From Pomphorhynchus laevis (Eukaryota > Acanthocephala > Palaeacanthocephala > Echinorhynchida > Pomphorhynchidae), in assembly GCA_012934845.2 (NCBI GenBank), contig WNNJ02000629.1:62001-126000 (forward strand): a DNA stretch of 64,000 nt. The letters run 5' to 3'. Shown piece after piece: positions 1-11,865 of this stretch (position 1 is its first letter; each line of letters begins with the position of its first letter). The notes below the pieces were generated by a model, which was not told the DNA's origin, ran no database searches, and was given only the letters and a program-made list of their open reading frames with translations. A program made the translations under genes and the position numbers.

Positions 1-17
1 TGGTCGTCACATTGTTG

Positions 18-574
18 TTAGGGTATCGAATTCTAACGATCTATTTGAAACCTACATAGTTGTGTGATCAGCTAGCCGGATCACTGGTTTTTCATGCTGC
101 CACTTGCAATAAATGTTTTTAATTGTACTTGATTGTATCTGCGAGCAGAAATTTTTCTGATTGTGGCACGATATAATCCTCACAGGTATTGATCTTATTT
201 TTGATACAGCAGGACGCTACTAATCAGTCTGGGTGGGTCTCATCAGCTGCTGACCCAGACCTACATTTCACGTTTCGACCCTTATTATCTGCTTTCTCCG
301 TACACTGATGCTGATCGGATTTGAACTCAGGACGTATGTATCGCGATTCAACGCAACATCCACTAAGCTGGCTGCTTAGTGGATCAAACCTGTGATGTTA
401 CTAAGCTGGCGAGGATAATATCGTGCCACAATCAGAAAATTTTCTGCTCACATATGCAATCAAGTACAATTAAAAACATTTATTGTAAGTGGCAGCATGA
501 AAAACCAGTGATCCGGCTAGCTTATCACACAACTAAGTAGGTTTCAAATATATCGTTAGAATACGATCCCCTAC
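18..574. repeat. Inverted repeat of about 170 bp around a SINE
   Basis: The stretch 18-187 reappears inverted at about 405-574 with small differences. The arms read from a TATCG-like outer end through a block with GGATCACTGG to an inner block with TTTCTGATTGTGGCACGAT. The inner part of each arm is the 3' tail of the SINE described next, so the structure arose from two SINE-containing copies in opposite orientation. No coding capacity is seen. Confidence 0.75.
122..375 (-). mobile_element. tRNA-derived SINE, inverted copy
   Basis: Read on the minus strand, the element starts with a tRNA-like head. It has an A-box-like AGCTTAGTGG and a B-box-like GAGTTCAAATCC at tRNA-like spacing, the signature of a RNA polymerase III promoter. 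An unrelated body follows, ending in a tail that contains CAATCAAGTACAAT. The body contains GGGTCGAAACGT (270-281), CAGCAGCTGATGAGACCC (235-252) and GCGTCCTGCTG (207-217), which match the three hammerhead core strands but not in hammerhead order. It is not a functional tRNA gene because no cloverleaf 3' half is present. Confidence 0.7.
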
Positions 575-612
575 CAAAAATAAAAACACAGAAATGTATA
601 TCTACACAACTG

Positions 613-866
613 GAGCAGCCAGCCTAGTGGATGTTGCGTTGAATCGCGATACAGACGTCCTGAGTTCAAATCCGATCAGCATCAGTGTACGGAGAAAGCA
701 GATAATAAGGGTCGAAACGTGAAATGTAGGTATGGGTCAGCAGCTGATTAGCCCACCCAGACTGATTAGTAGCGTCCTGCTGTATCAAAGATAAGATCAA
801 ACCTGTGAGGATAATATTGTGTCACAATCAGAAAAATTTCTGCTCACAGATGCAATCAAGTACAAT
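613..866 (+). mobile_element. tRNA-derived SINE, direct copy
   Basis: Second copy of the same SINE. The A-box-like AGCCTAGTGG is at 621-630 and the B-box-like GAGTTCAAATCC at 662-673. The body has GGGTCGAAAC at 709-718, CAGCAGCTGATTAG at 738-751 and GTCCTGCTG at 774-782. The tail again ends in CAATCAAGTACAAT. Compared with the inverted copy, the CTGATGA segment reads CTGATTA here. Confidence 0.75.
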
Positions 867-1035
867 ATTACTTAATATAATCTATATTCATATTACTATA
901 CACTACTTTATATAATCTATATTCATATTACTTAATATAAACTATATTCATATTACTACACGTATTACTTAATATAATCTATATTCATATTACTACACAT
1001 ATTACTTAATATAATCTATATTAATTTTACTCTCG
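867..1035. repeat. AT-rich minisatellite, unit about 37 bp
   Basis: About five imperfect tandem units contain ATTACTTAATATAATC followed by TATATTCATATTACTAC. The array begins directly at the 3' end of the plus-strand SINE, so it may have grown from the SINE tail. Confidence 0.7.
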
Positions 1036-1539
1036 AAAGATAGATCCCAGATAATTGTACAGATAATTAAATCAATTATATGTGCAACATCGTATAGACA
1101 TATGATGAAATTTTAAACAGTTCAGCAGTAAAACTGTTTGTAGCAAGATAATTTCTATTATTTTAAGGATACGCAATTTATCCCATCAAAAATAAAAAAT
1201 TGTTTTATACATTTGTGCACTTTTGGAGTGCGTTAGATAATAACATTTTTCGTTTAACTCCTCGTGGCTTGACACTGAAAACAGGAGGTGCATGAACAAC
1301 TTGACCAAACGGTATTCTTTCTAAAATCAACAACAAAGTTTAAATATTTAAGTTTATACAAAAATATTAGTATATATTAAATATACTATAATATATTGAT
1401 ATATATAAAATATTAATATATTATAATATATTATTTATATAATATTTTAATATTTTATATTGTTGAGAATTAGCTTTTTATCCACATCAAAAAACTCGGT
1501 TGAGTTTTTTTCTAACATCCTTAGACATACTCAGACACG

Positions 1540-1780
1540 ATCTAATGATGTCTAGGGATCGCCTTTATCGTTGGGTTTTCCAGACCGGACTCTCTGGAAA
1601 GATACTCGAGATAGATGGCGGTACCGGTGTAGAGATCAAATCTCGAAACTAGCCAAAGAACGGATTGGGCTATCTGAAAGAGAACTCTGGTCTGTCGCCC
1701 AGGATCGCGACGTCTGGAGTAGTTGGGGTTGTGCACTGCCTCCACGACCCGACACTCGTACCATTGCTTGACAAGAAAAA
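1540..1780 (+). pseudogene. LINE ORF2 C-terminal fragment
   Basis: The plus strand encodes RWRYRCRDQISKLAKE and then LSERELWSVAQDRDVW, followed by a short tail and a stop. This arginine-rich segment ending in a DR-x-x-W motif is typical of the last residues of several arthropod non-LTR retrotransposon ORF2 proteins. Endonuclease and RT are absent, so it is a 5'-truncated relic. A degraded relative lies near 22.5 kb. The clade cannot be fixed from this fragment. Confidence 0.55.
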
Positions 1781-1789
1781 TAAATATTA

Positions 1790-3150
1790 TATTTATATAA
1801 TAATATAATATTCAATATTAATATTCAATATTCAATAGTTAGATAGCGAACATAGGTGACTTAGTGATACGAAATAATCCTACTATCAACTCTCCATATT
1901 TGTTTGCTGTTGCTTTGGTCTTCTCTTAAGCTACCAACAGCACAAAAGGAAATTCTTTATGTCACAATAAAGTGGTTTATTACAAAAAGAATTGATACTT
2001 GATTGATTCCTGTTGATTCTTCATTGCAAAGTTATTAATACATTAATATTATAAAGCTATGAAATAATTCCAGCTTATTACATTCAGTTGAACACTTAAG
2101 ACTCCGACCTTAATATAACTGAAAATATGACTAAATTAATTAAATTATTATGTTTTAACTAAAAATAATTGAAAATAATTCAATCTGAAACACTTCACAA
2201 AGAAGACGCTCTATAGTCATCTTCAAAACTTGGCCTAGCCACCTCAGTATACCTCCTTTAAAGTGGAGAAGAAACGACTTTACTCCAATATTCAGGTTGA
2301 TATAAAAAGTCTACTGGTTGATATAAAAATTATACTGTTTGTTCGTTGTTTCCAAGAATACAGAGGTCGGTTGTGGAAGCAGTTCACGGACTAGACGTGA
2401 GCAAGTATCACGGTCCTAAGTGGCCTGTCATACTTCCTTGTAGAGAGTCTTAAAAGTTCATTGGCAAAATGAAAAGTTTGATATTTCCACAGAGGTCTGC
2501 ATCGGGATCTCGATTTAGAAAGTCCAATCTGAAACATTTCACAAGGAAGACGCTCTATAGCCATCTTCAAAACGTGGCATAGCCATCTCAGCAGACTTCC
2601 TTCACCGTAAAGAAGCAGCGAATTTACTCCAAGATTCTCGTGGATGACTTAGAACTTCATCTCTAAGTATAAAGCCGAATTGTTATCTCTAAGTTAGAGA
2701 TAACAATGATCCAGATCATTATCTCTAACCTTTTATATCAATTTTCAAAGAGTATTTGTTGTATATCATTTGGATAAATGAAGACAGATGAGCAATTTTG
2801 ATAAAATGAATTAATAAGACTTCAATCAAATTAATATTTGATCCAATAGCCTTAATTTTAATAACAAATATAAAGTGTCACGTTTATATTACAAACTTTT
2901 GTTTGTTAAATTTGGTAATTAAATATTCAATAAAATAAATATAAATTTATTTATTCAAATAAATAAATTTATTTAAATAAATCAAATAAAATTATAATTT
3001 GTTTTTCAAATTTAAGATAACAAGAACTCATTCTTATAGGAAAATGAGTAAAATCCTAACAAATTTGAATAAAAAATTATAATTGTATTTGAATGTTATG
3101 TTATTATTCAAATGTTACGTTATAATAAATAATCAATCATGTTATTTTAA
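1790..3150. other. AT-rich intergenic DNA with a direct duplication
   Basis: No gene is recognisable. A block of about 125 bp at 2184-2310, containing AGAAGACGCTCTATAG, recurs in the same orientation at 2522-2645 with scattered changes (offset 338 bp). Short palindromes such as TTATCTCTAA / TTAGAGATAA lie near 2680-2705. The rest is low-complexity AT sequence. Confidence 0.5.
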
Positions 3151-3692
3151 ATGGTTGATCCATTATTGATAAAGAAAAATGGGAGTTGGATCAAAGAAAA
3201 TAAGAAATTATTTTATTGATATTTCGCTAACTACTGTTAGCATCTTCAGAAAATTACAAGATTAAATGGTATATTTTTTGACCAGAAAATAAATATTTTC
3301 ACAGTTAGGAAATGAAAGTATTAAATGCTTATTCTAATGTTGCATTAAATTTCTGATTCTTCATTCAGTTGCATTCGAAAATATATTATTACTAGTTAAT
3401 GATATAGTAGTTAATTACTAGTTTATGTTTTTAAGCATTAAAACATTTCACACGGAATGATATCACTCTTGTTTTGAGATATTGTTTTAAATCTTTATTC
3501 AAGATTTAAAATAAAAAAATAAAAAGATAAATAATTATTTCCTCTTTTATAAATAAAAGATGAAATTTTTTAATTTCTGTAATTTGTAATTTTTCGCTAA
3601 AAATTTTCTGAAGATGCTAACAGAAGTTACGAAATATCCAAAATAATTACGTCTTTTCTTTGATCCAGCTCCAATAATTATTTATCAATCAT
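3150..3692. mobile_element. MITE-like palindromic element
   Basis: The outer ends are inverted copies of about 100 bp. The left end runs from ATTGATAAAG through GGATCAAAG, GATATTTCGCTAAC and TGTTAGCATCTTCAG. The right end is the same in reverse, ending with CCAGCTCCAATAATT. The interior is AT-rich and noncoding. Relatives lie near 17.1, 19.6, 53.3 and 63.1 kb. The class of the autonomous partner is unknown. Confidence 0.65.
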
Positions 3693-4149
3693 GTTATATA
3701 ATATATAATCAATCAAAAATCGTGATTCCTTTATTACGGCGGAAAGCAGCTATATTTTATATAAAAATATAAATTGAAAATAAAGGACGAAAAAAGAAAA
3801 TGACAATATTTATTAAGATAATGACTATTTAAGAACCTAATAGCTTGGATCTTAAAACTTTTCATAAGTTGATTTGTCCTAATTTCGGATTAAAAGAATA
3901 GAGATTTTCGTCTTAGATTGCTACAATAGAAGAAGGCTTTCGTTGTAAGGTAAAACTACTGGATTAAATAAAAAACTGATGTCGTTTACAGTTTAGGAAC
4001 AGTATCTTTTAAAGTCATTAAGTGGTTCAAAAGATGTAGCGGAAATATGACTTGCAGTATTTGGATACTTTGTATCGAAAGTCACTTGAGGATAAGTCCA
4101 TAAATATTGGATATGAGCTATAATCTCAATATTTTTAAGATAAAAATGA

Positions 4150-4560
4150 ATTATTTTTGATATTTCTATGTTGATCCGTAAATTATTTAACGACGTTCAG
4201 CTCGTGAGGTGACGAATTTCGCGATATACGGAATTGTTAAAAACAAACTCACTGTTATCGAATAATAATATGGTAATGTCGTCAGCATACTTAATGCAAA
4301 GCGAATTGGAAAAACTAATCTTGAATTTTGAATCAACTAATCTTGAACAATATAAAACGAAGCGGCGCGATAATACTTCCTTGAAGTACACATGAACTCA
4401 CGATCAAAGAATATACACGAGTACGAAATTGCTTATTAGATATGACTTGATAAATTGAATTGCGATTGAGGCAAGGTAGAATTTTTTATTTTACGAAAAA
4501 GCATTGATACTCTACAATTGAAATCCATCTCATTGCAACTAGCACCTTTTTATTATTGCA
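4150..4560 (-). pseudogene. LINE reverse transcriptase fragment
   Basis: The minus strand encodes a degraded VLQGSIIAPLRF block, corresponding to the RT motif GVPQGSVLGPLLF, then KYADDITILL, the RT catalytic YADD box. The two blocks are out of frame with each other and interrupted by stops. This is an old non-LTR retrotransposon relic distinct from the copies in the right half of the window. Confidence 0.6.
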
Positions 4561-5212
4561 CACTATGTTGGCTACACTAAAAGTTTAAGTGGATAACAAA
4601 TATCTCTACATAATTTATTAAAATATATAACGTATATAATATATACGTTATATAAAACGTTATAGTTATACGCTATATTAAAATATAACGTATAATTTAC
4701 GTTGTTCCACATCATGTTCTATAAGTTGGTTTATTAAAGCGGACTCATGTGCAGGCTCACCGTTTAGATGTAATTCTATAAGCTTTCCTCTCACAGTTCT
4801 TACTCCTACTGAATCGTTCAGCCTAAAATTGAACTACAGATTGAGATATTTTGTGCAAAATACTGAGAATAAACTTATGTATTTCAAAATGAGCATTTGT
4901 TGCGATACTATCAGAGCGGAATGTTAATCCCTATTTTACTTCAAAATGTGAATTTTTTAAGTCTTTTTTGGGAAGACGAATAGAACACAAATATTTTGCA
5001 GATAACTGTTCATTATTTTTAGGAATCATCAATACTGCGTTAGAGGTAGCAAATAACATAAGATCTTCTAAATATGTTTGTTACCAGTAATTTATCCACT
5101 ATCTGCAATATACTTGAGAGCCAAAGTTGGATGCTAAGACCCATTAGATTTCTTTACCTGCAAATAATAATAGAAATTTTATTACTCGTCACTAGGTCAG
5201 CATATACTACAA

Positions 5213-6290
5213 CATATTCAGTTAGATCATTCGGAGAAGATTCTAAGAAATCATTGGTGCCGAGCGACTTGTTGATGGTATTGACATCAAATTTAAGATA
5301 AGTGGGATTGATTAGATTAAGATAATTATTGTTTCTTTTTCTCTGATATGAAATCCTTCCAAAATTCACCTGGATTATGCAGGAAACCCATATTCTTGAA
5401 AATGAGATAGCGTTATCTACATATCAATAACGAAAGTTTCCTTTAAAAGAATTTTAATTTTGAGTTGTTTTTCCTAAGAGCTAAGTTTTTCTTGTAATGG
5501 GTTTTATTGGTTGAGGGAATCACGTAGACCAGATTTCGTAATGAAATTTTGACAATACGACGCTGAATGCATTTATTGTAGCAATGAATAATGAAGTCGG
5601 ACAGATGGTACGCGATGTATAGTCAATAATCAAGGTTAGACAGTCTAGATCTAACGTACCCGAAACTTCTGACCACTATTTTCAATCTCGCCTGTACCCG
5701 GACGTGGAAAATATTTACACTTGTCAAGTTATTTCAATTATATTGCAAAAGGTAGTGGTAGTTCTATTTGTCATATTTCATTACTTCGGATTGGTAAGCA
5801 AATTAGTCTGTGTTACACACAGACTTATAAAATCAGAATTAAAAATTCCGTTCACGTAATGCATGCGCTTAGTAGACGCCCTAAAATTATTAAGTCTGAA
5901 ATCTATAACTTCCTGGTGCAGATGTTCTGTATATGCTATTAAATATCTAAAATCTCTTATAACCCAGAAAAAAGTTGAATTATTATAAGTCAAACCTTTG
6001 CATTCGGGATTTTCATGTTGGAAGGCTGAAATCTTCGCTACCGCCCTTTAATTCTATTCTGTTAACCGCCATTTATTGACTACGAATCTTGCTTATATAT
6101 TAAGGCCGATATCTCTTCCAAAGCAAATTTATGGAATTCCTTTGTATTCCATAATTTTTACTGATAAATCAAGTATCAAGTAATATCAGGTTACCCTAAT
6201 TGACTTATCTTAAATTTGATGTCAATACCATCAACAAGTCGCTCGGCACCAATGATGTCTCAGAATCTTCTCCAAATGATCTAACTGAAT
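5213..6290. repeat. Inverted repeat of about 90 bp
   Basis: The segment 5213-5301 is repeated inverted at about 6202-6290 with a few substitutions. Read in one frame, each arm encodes TYLKFDVNTINKSLGTND, so both arms derive from one coding sequence, probably a transposon ORF that I do not recognise. The roughly 900 bp between the arms shows no clear gene. Confidence 0.6.
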
Positions 6291-6299
6291 ATGTTTCAG

Positions 6300-6712
6300 A
6301 TCTAGACAATAAGAGATAGTCCTATTGAATGTAAAGTCAACAAATAAATAATTTTCCAAAGAAACACTATAATTAATTTAATATCAATTTATAATTATTA
6401 TCGATTTATAAATTATTATATTATAAAAATATAATATTTATGATATTTAATATTAAATATGATATATTTAATTATTTAATATATTATATATTTTTATATT
6501 AATTTTTTATCAAATGTTTGCTAAGAATTTGATAAAATTAGCGATATCGACAGACACCTAACATTAAACTACTATTAGAAAGGGAACATATTTTAACTTG
6601 TAGAATTAAAAATGTAAACTTCAAATTTGCATTTATATATTTTTAACTGTTTATAAATTTATTGTAAAATTTCAATGAATTTTAAGCAAAATTAAAATGA
6701 ATAGTTCCAAAC
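6300..6712. other. AT-rich spacer
   Basis: Low-complexity AT DNA with TATAAT-type palindromes. No gene or repeat was identified. Confidence 0.4.
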
Positions 6713-9700
6713 CTTTTTCGAATGGAGATGATCTTCTTTTGTTTCTATTTCGTTTCCTTCTCTTGCGATTCGCCCGATTTGATAGGTCAACATTACGCTG
6801 TAGGTTATCCTTGCTAAAAGATATTATTTTAATATTTTAAATTCAATAAAAACTTTAATAGTACGTTGTAAATTTTAATAAATTCTGAATGTTTCATTCT
6901 AAACTATTACAATTTTATTATTTTCTTTTCATCAGTTTGTTTAAACGGGCAAAATTAACAAATTTTGAAAAATTTATTAATAGTTTTTACTTTTAATAGT
7001 TTATCGCAAATTGGAATGTAAAATTTAGAAACATTTTAACCAACATTTAAACATTAAATTACATTTAAATATTGTAATTTAATATTATTATATAATTCAA
7101 ATATTGTTATTTAAATATTATTAATTTAATATTAATTTTTAAATTACGAAGTAATTTAGTAATTTACATTACCTTTAAATTAAGTCAAACGAAACATTAC
7201 GAATATAAAGGCGGTAACTACAAACTTTGAACAAAGCTCATAGTAGAAAAATATTTAATTTATTTTAATTTAAATGTAATATTAATTATACAATTTGATT
7301 TTTCTTTCAGATAATAATTTTTAAACGAAGATTATAAATATCATTGATATTTATATTACATTTAAATTAAAATAAATTAAATATTGTTTTATTCTCTTTG
7401 ATAGGTTATTTGATAACCTATCTTCATTTAATAATATAACATTTTAAATGTCCGCGGTTAGCGAACGAAATATCGAAGAAATATTTAATTTCTTTTTTCT
7501 GGGAATGGCATTTAGATACAAAAATAAATAAATTAATGATATCATTAATTATTGCTATATTTAACTCTTAATTGAAAAGTTACAATATTTTAAATCTTTA
7601 TTCGTAAGTAGAGGAAATTAATTTAATAATAAATAATTATAATAATTTATAATATTAATTATAATAATTCCAAGTAAATTGAATTTCATTTATAAACATC
7701 TGATATGAAACTATTCGATTATACAATTAATTTACAGCTTATAATTAACTTAATGTTTCATAGAATTAAGAAATTAAATTTATCCTTTGAATATTTTGCA
7801 TAGAGTATTATCATAGAGTAAAAATATTAAATTGTACTAGCAGTTACCTTTTCGATTCGGAAGATTTAATTATATCCCATGGTTGTTCATTATTCTTAAT
7901 CTTGAAATTATCATTTTCCATGTTCTTACCCAACAGCTGTACTTTTCTAAGCTCGACATAAGCGTTCTAAAGAATAGGATTAAATTTTATTAATATAATT
8001 TAGGCATTCCGAAATTTGATGGGGACAATAAATGATAAGAAAAAAATTGGACGAAGAATGATTCTCAATAGTCATCAAAATTTCAATATTTAAAAATATA
8101 AATTTTTTATATTTAAAATTCTATATTTTATTTTTCTATAATATGATCAAATAACAAAGTCATCTAACCGGTTTCACATTCCTCGAAAAATTCGCCTTCA
8201 AATAGTTACGAAAAAATAAACTAGTAACCCAGAATCTCCAACAGTATCGTCCACCAATATCTAGTATCCCACGACGTCTAGTATCTAGTAATCCAGGACG
8301 ATATCTACTAACCCGGGACGATCTATAGTAACCCAGGACGATATCTAGTAACCCAAGACGATACTAGTTACCCAGTATCATCCACCAATACTGGAATATC
8401 TAGTAACCAGGACGATACTAGTAGCCCAGTATCGTCCACCAATACTGAAATGTAGCGTACTGATGTTGGCGTATAGATAAGATTCAATTAGCGTGTAGAA
8501 TAAAATAGTCATCAAAATTTCAATGTTTAAAAATATTATAAATTTTTTATTTTATGTTATATTATATTTTTTTATAATATGATCAGATAACAAAGTCATC
8601 TAACCGGTTTCACATTCCTCGAAAAATTCGCCTTCAAAGCGTTACGAAAAAATAACCTAGTAACCCATAATCTCGTAAATCGCATACGATTCACGAGATA
8701 TTCAAATTGCATAAAATGGCATACTCCTACACGCGATTGAAAAATATGTGTAATTCAATGGTAACATTTAATTATCAATTTTTATTTGTTTTCCACTAAA
8801 ATATTATAACAAAACTATTTATTATAATACTTGGTTTTATTTATTATTCAAATAAATTAATCATTCCGTTTATTATAATAAATGGAATGAATGGTCTAAA
8901 ACATTAAAAAAAAGTATTATAATATTACAAATTAATATAAAAATATTAATTTGTAATAATTGTTAATTAGATATGAAAGACAATAAAATTTATTATTTAT
9001 TTTTAATTAATTATTAATTAATCAATTCTTAATTTATTATTTATTCTTAATTTTTAATTGTAATTATTTCTAAAAAAAGATTTATTAACCAAATGATGTT
9101 AATTATTAGTTTATATATTATATAAATAATATAAATACATGTGCAATATTTATAGACAAATATAAAATTAAATATATCTTGATATTTATTTATCTATTTT
9201 ATTTAATTTATCTTTACATAAAATATCAAATATTACACATAAACGTAACGTTGTTTCATCAAAGACAATACGATAATAGTTTTTAATATTTAACATCGGA
9301 AATAAAAAAAATGCTTTAAACTGAATAAATAAATGCTTATGCAAAATCAAACAAGCATTTCTTTTCCATTACTCGATAAATAACATTGTAGATTATACAC
9401 AATCAGCTACAAACGATATCATAAAACTTAATATATTTAATTATAAATATTTAAATAAATAAATATAAAATATTTTAAATATAAATAAATATAAATAAAA
9501 ATATAAAATTAAATATATCCTGATTTATAAGCATTTAGTTTATATTTAGTATAAAATATTAAATATTGCGGATCAACGTAACGTTGTTTCATTAAGCTGT
9601 TTTTATCAAAACAATACGTTACAATATATTTAATTAACTTTGTACTACAATAGATTCAAATATTTGTAGTCTCAAAAGGTAGCAAATAGTTGCTAATGAA

Positions 9701-10218
9701 CAAAAGCAAATATTTGCTAACAAGAACGAACACGAAATTTAACTCAATTACATTGTTAATTCTCTTTATAAACTCATGTCTGCTTTCACCCGACAATTGA
9801 TGAGCTGCTGAGCTTTCCTTTACAGGAACAGTTGATCCATTAGTATCCGGATGCCATCTACGTTCTAAGTGTATTTAACTTTTAAACTTTCAAACGAGAT
9901 TTCGGCAACCTACTTTGCTTTCTTATCTTATCACTGATAAGTTTTCGTTTTTGGTCGTTACAGTCGTCATTATATGTAGGAGGTCGATCCGAAGAATACA
10001 AATGGCTAAACAAAGACAAATTAAATTTACAAAGGGCAACAAAGAATAAATACTCATGCCTATAATTTTATTTCACCAAAATGAAACCAAACGTTCGACA
10101 CGAATGCAATTCTAAACGATTAATACCTGTGTAATTGGGCCTTCCGTGGTCCATTATAAAAGGGGTCTACTGCTTTTAATTTCGTGTGAGATTTATGTGT
10201 CCTTGATTTTTTCTTCAT
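6713..10218 (-). CDS. Small, highly basic protein; spliced, not recognised
   Basis: Three pieces splice in phase on the minus strand. Piece one is 10127-10218 (30 codons plus two bases, starting MKKKSRTHKSHTKLKAVDPF, donor CAG/GTATTA). Piece two is 7848-7946, or to 7966 with a stronger-looking but out-of-phase acceptor (LLGKNMENDNFKIKNNEQPW, donor AAAAG/GTAACT). Piece three is 6713-6813 (an R/K-rich run near NRKRRKRNRNKRR). Either the gene ends shortly after by read-through into a stop or a further exon was missed. The lysine/arginine-rich composition would suit a nucleolar or ribosome-biogenesis factor, but that is inference; no domain is recognised. An AG acceptor just upstream of the ATG suggests a 5' untranslated exon. 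It is divergent from the tetraspanin gene. Confidence 0.5.
8064..8675. repeat. Direct repeat pair flanking an ACCCAGGACGAT minisatellite
   Basis: A block of about 165 bp at 8064-8228, containing CATCTAACCGGTTTCACATT, recurs at 8507-8673 in the same orientation. Between and partly overlapping them, 8220-8450 is a degenerate tandem array of CTAGTAACCCAGGACGATAT-like units mixed with GTATCGTCCACCAATACTG. It lies between the second and first exons of the basic protein gene, in the intron. Confidence 0.7.
8680..10120. other. AT-rich intron DNA
   Basis: Apart from a short ATAAATA-rich duplication around 9120-9600 (blocks with TATCAAATATTACACATAAACGTAACG and its relative, described here by position only in part), no gene or element is visible. 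It lies inside the intron of the basic protein gene. Confidence 0.35.
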
Positions 10219-10225
10219 CCCTTTT

Positions 10226-10595
10226 CTGAAATTAAAAGAGTTTAATCAAAAGTTAAGTTATCTAATACGAAATAGATCTAATGTTCAGTAAAAAACAGAC
10301 CTTTAATGTAAACACCAAAATCGGCTTTTACTTAAGCTCGCTTATTCTGACTTAAACTCCGTAGTACGAAACCAATAAACGGTTTTCCTTTTTGTAAATT
10401 TATAATTAACTGCTTGAGCTTATATTCAGTTTGATGTTCAGTTCAATTCTTATATTCAGTTTGTGGAGGTCATCATTTTTATTTTGATGACTAATGCATT
10501 GAGCTGTAAACAAAATACACCAGTAAGATAATAAAATTTAGCGCCATTTAAAAAACAGGAATTTGTTCATTACTTTGCTAATCTTTAAACTTTAA
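10226..10595. promoter_or_regulatory. Divergent intergenic region, possible shared promoter
   Basis: About 370 bp separate the basic protein gene (minus) from the tetraspanin start (plus). The region presumably holds both 5' leaders and promoters. I see no unambiguous TATA or initiator motif, so the assignment rests on gene arrangement alone. Confidence 0.4.
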
Positions 10596-11447
10596 ATGGC
10601 AAGTAAAGTTAGACCGTCAGCATTCTGTTCTCGATACCTTGTATTCTGTTTAAACGTCTTACTAATCGTGTTGAGTAGCATTCTGCTCTTTATAGCGGCC
10701 TATGCAATACACCATAAGGAAAGCTTTGACAAATTACATTTGATGAAGCAATCAAAAACGATCAAGATAAATCCAGCCGTGGTAATGTGTGTTTGTTCAA
10801 TTATATTTTGGCTTGGAGGTCTGTGTGGTATGCTAGGTGCCTTAAGAGAAAATGTTCTTCTGCTGCGTTTATATATCATATTCAACGGAATTCTATTCAT
10901 CATTTTATTATCAATAGTTGTCTTATTTACCGTATTGTTTGAATCTTTCACTGTGAATTTCCTAAGAAAGTACATGCACGAGGCAATTGTTAGCTACAGA
11001 TTTGATCCCGATCTAACAAACATAATTGATTGGCTACAAAATGATTTAGGTAAATGTTGTGGTGTTGAATCCCCAATGGATTGGCAGAACAATATCTACT
11101 TCAATTGTTCATCGCAGGTGGAATACACAGATATTAAGCAAGTATACAAACCACCGGACGCCTGCTCGGTTCCCTGGAGTTGCTGTTCAAATGGAAAGAA
11201 TAATACATTTTGCGGACGTGGATTCCTTAAGCTTTACTCAAATACGGTAACAAGCGGAAGTGAAGATAATAAACAAGACAAAAAGTTTGAAAATATATAC
11301 ACGAGGGGATGTTTAGAATCCGTGCTGAGAAATATGGTCAAATATCCCATCATGGTTATCGCCATATCATCGACACTATTAATAATACCGTTGATGACTA
11401 TTTGTGCAGCAATTACGATTATCAATCGAGTAAATCGATATAGCTAA
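10596..11447 (+). CDS. Tetraspanin, TspanC8-like, single exon
   Basis: This 283-residue four-pass membrane protein has hydrophobic segments at about 13-37, 60-82, 88-114 and 250-275. The conserved GALREN follows TM2 (residues 80-85). The large extracellular loop (about 116-249) starts its cysteine signature with KCCG (152-155) and has eight cysteines in all (153, 154, 170, 189, 195, 196, 205, 238). The sequence around the fifth and sixth is VPWSCC. Eight loop cysteines define the TspanC8 group (TSPAN5/14/17/33 in vertebrates), which binds ADAM10 and controls its traffic and substrate choice; an ADAM10 role here is inferred from family. Two N-glycosylation sequons (NCS at 169, NNT at 201) lie in the loop. 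The absence of introns is notable and could reflect retroposition, but the frame is intact. Paralogue identity is not resolved. Confidence 0.88.
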   Translation: MASKVRPSAFCSRYLVFCLNVLLIVLSSILLFIAAYAIHHKESFDKLHLMKQSKTIKINPAVVMCVCSIIFWLGGLCGMLGALRENVLLLRLYIIFNGILFIILLSIVVLFTVLFESFTVNFLRKYMHEAIVSYRFDPDLTNIIDWLQNDLGKCCGVESPMDWQNNIYFNCSSQVEYTDIKQVYKPPDACSVPWSCCSNGKNNTFCGRGFLKLYSNTVTSGSEDNKQDKKFENIYTRGCLESVLRNMVKYPIMVIAISSTLLIIPLMTICAAITIINRVNRYS

Positions 11448-11803
11448 ATTTAATAAAAATTAATTTTAATTTATTTTTCTTTAAATAATCATTTATTTTG
11501 TTAATTTATCGTAGCAGTATTAATTTACATTATGGTAACATCGAATTGAGCATTTAATTTTAGTATTAAAAATTAAAATTTTAATACTAAAATTAACTTA
11601 ATTTTAAATTAAATTAAAATTTAGTTAATTTAATTTTAATTTTTCATTTAAATTTTAGCGTCATTTCTTACGATTGATTATTACTAACTAAGTGATTAAT
11701 AAGAACATTCCACCTTGGAAAAAATAAGTGTCGTTTTCTTTATATGCAATAAGTATTACAGTATATTCAATTGATAATATCATTGGGAAAGACTTAATCC
11801 AAG

Positions 11804-11865
11804 CGTTCTTTTGTTGCTGGAACATCATATTTTTAATATGATGTTCCAGCAACAACAAAAGAACG
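11804..11865. repeat. Near-perfect 28-bp stem hairpin
   Basis: CGTTCTTTTGTTGCTGGAAC and the following CATCATATT pair with an almost perfect reverse copy ending CAAAAGAACG. There is a 3-nt bulge and a tiny loop. It lies about 360 bp downstream of the tetraspanin. It may be a MITE remnant or a transcribed hairpin; the loop is shorter than usual for a miRNA precursor. Confidence 0.7.

Noticed and set aside
613-690. Possible tRNA gene
   Set aside because: A- and B-box-like sequences exist, but the acceptor and anticodon arms do not close and the sequence continues into a SINE body.
5074-5369. Overlapping frames of 71-75 codons on both strands
   Set aside because: They arise from one arm of an inverted repeat whose partner at 6.2 kb is also broken. 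Probably a transposon fragment of unknown kind.
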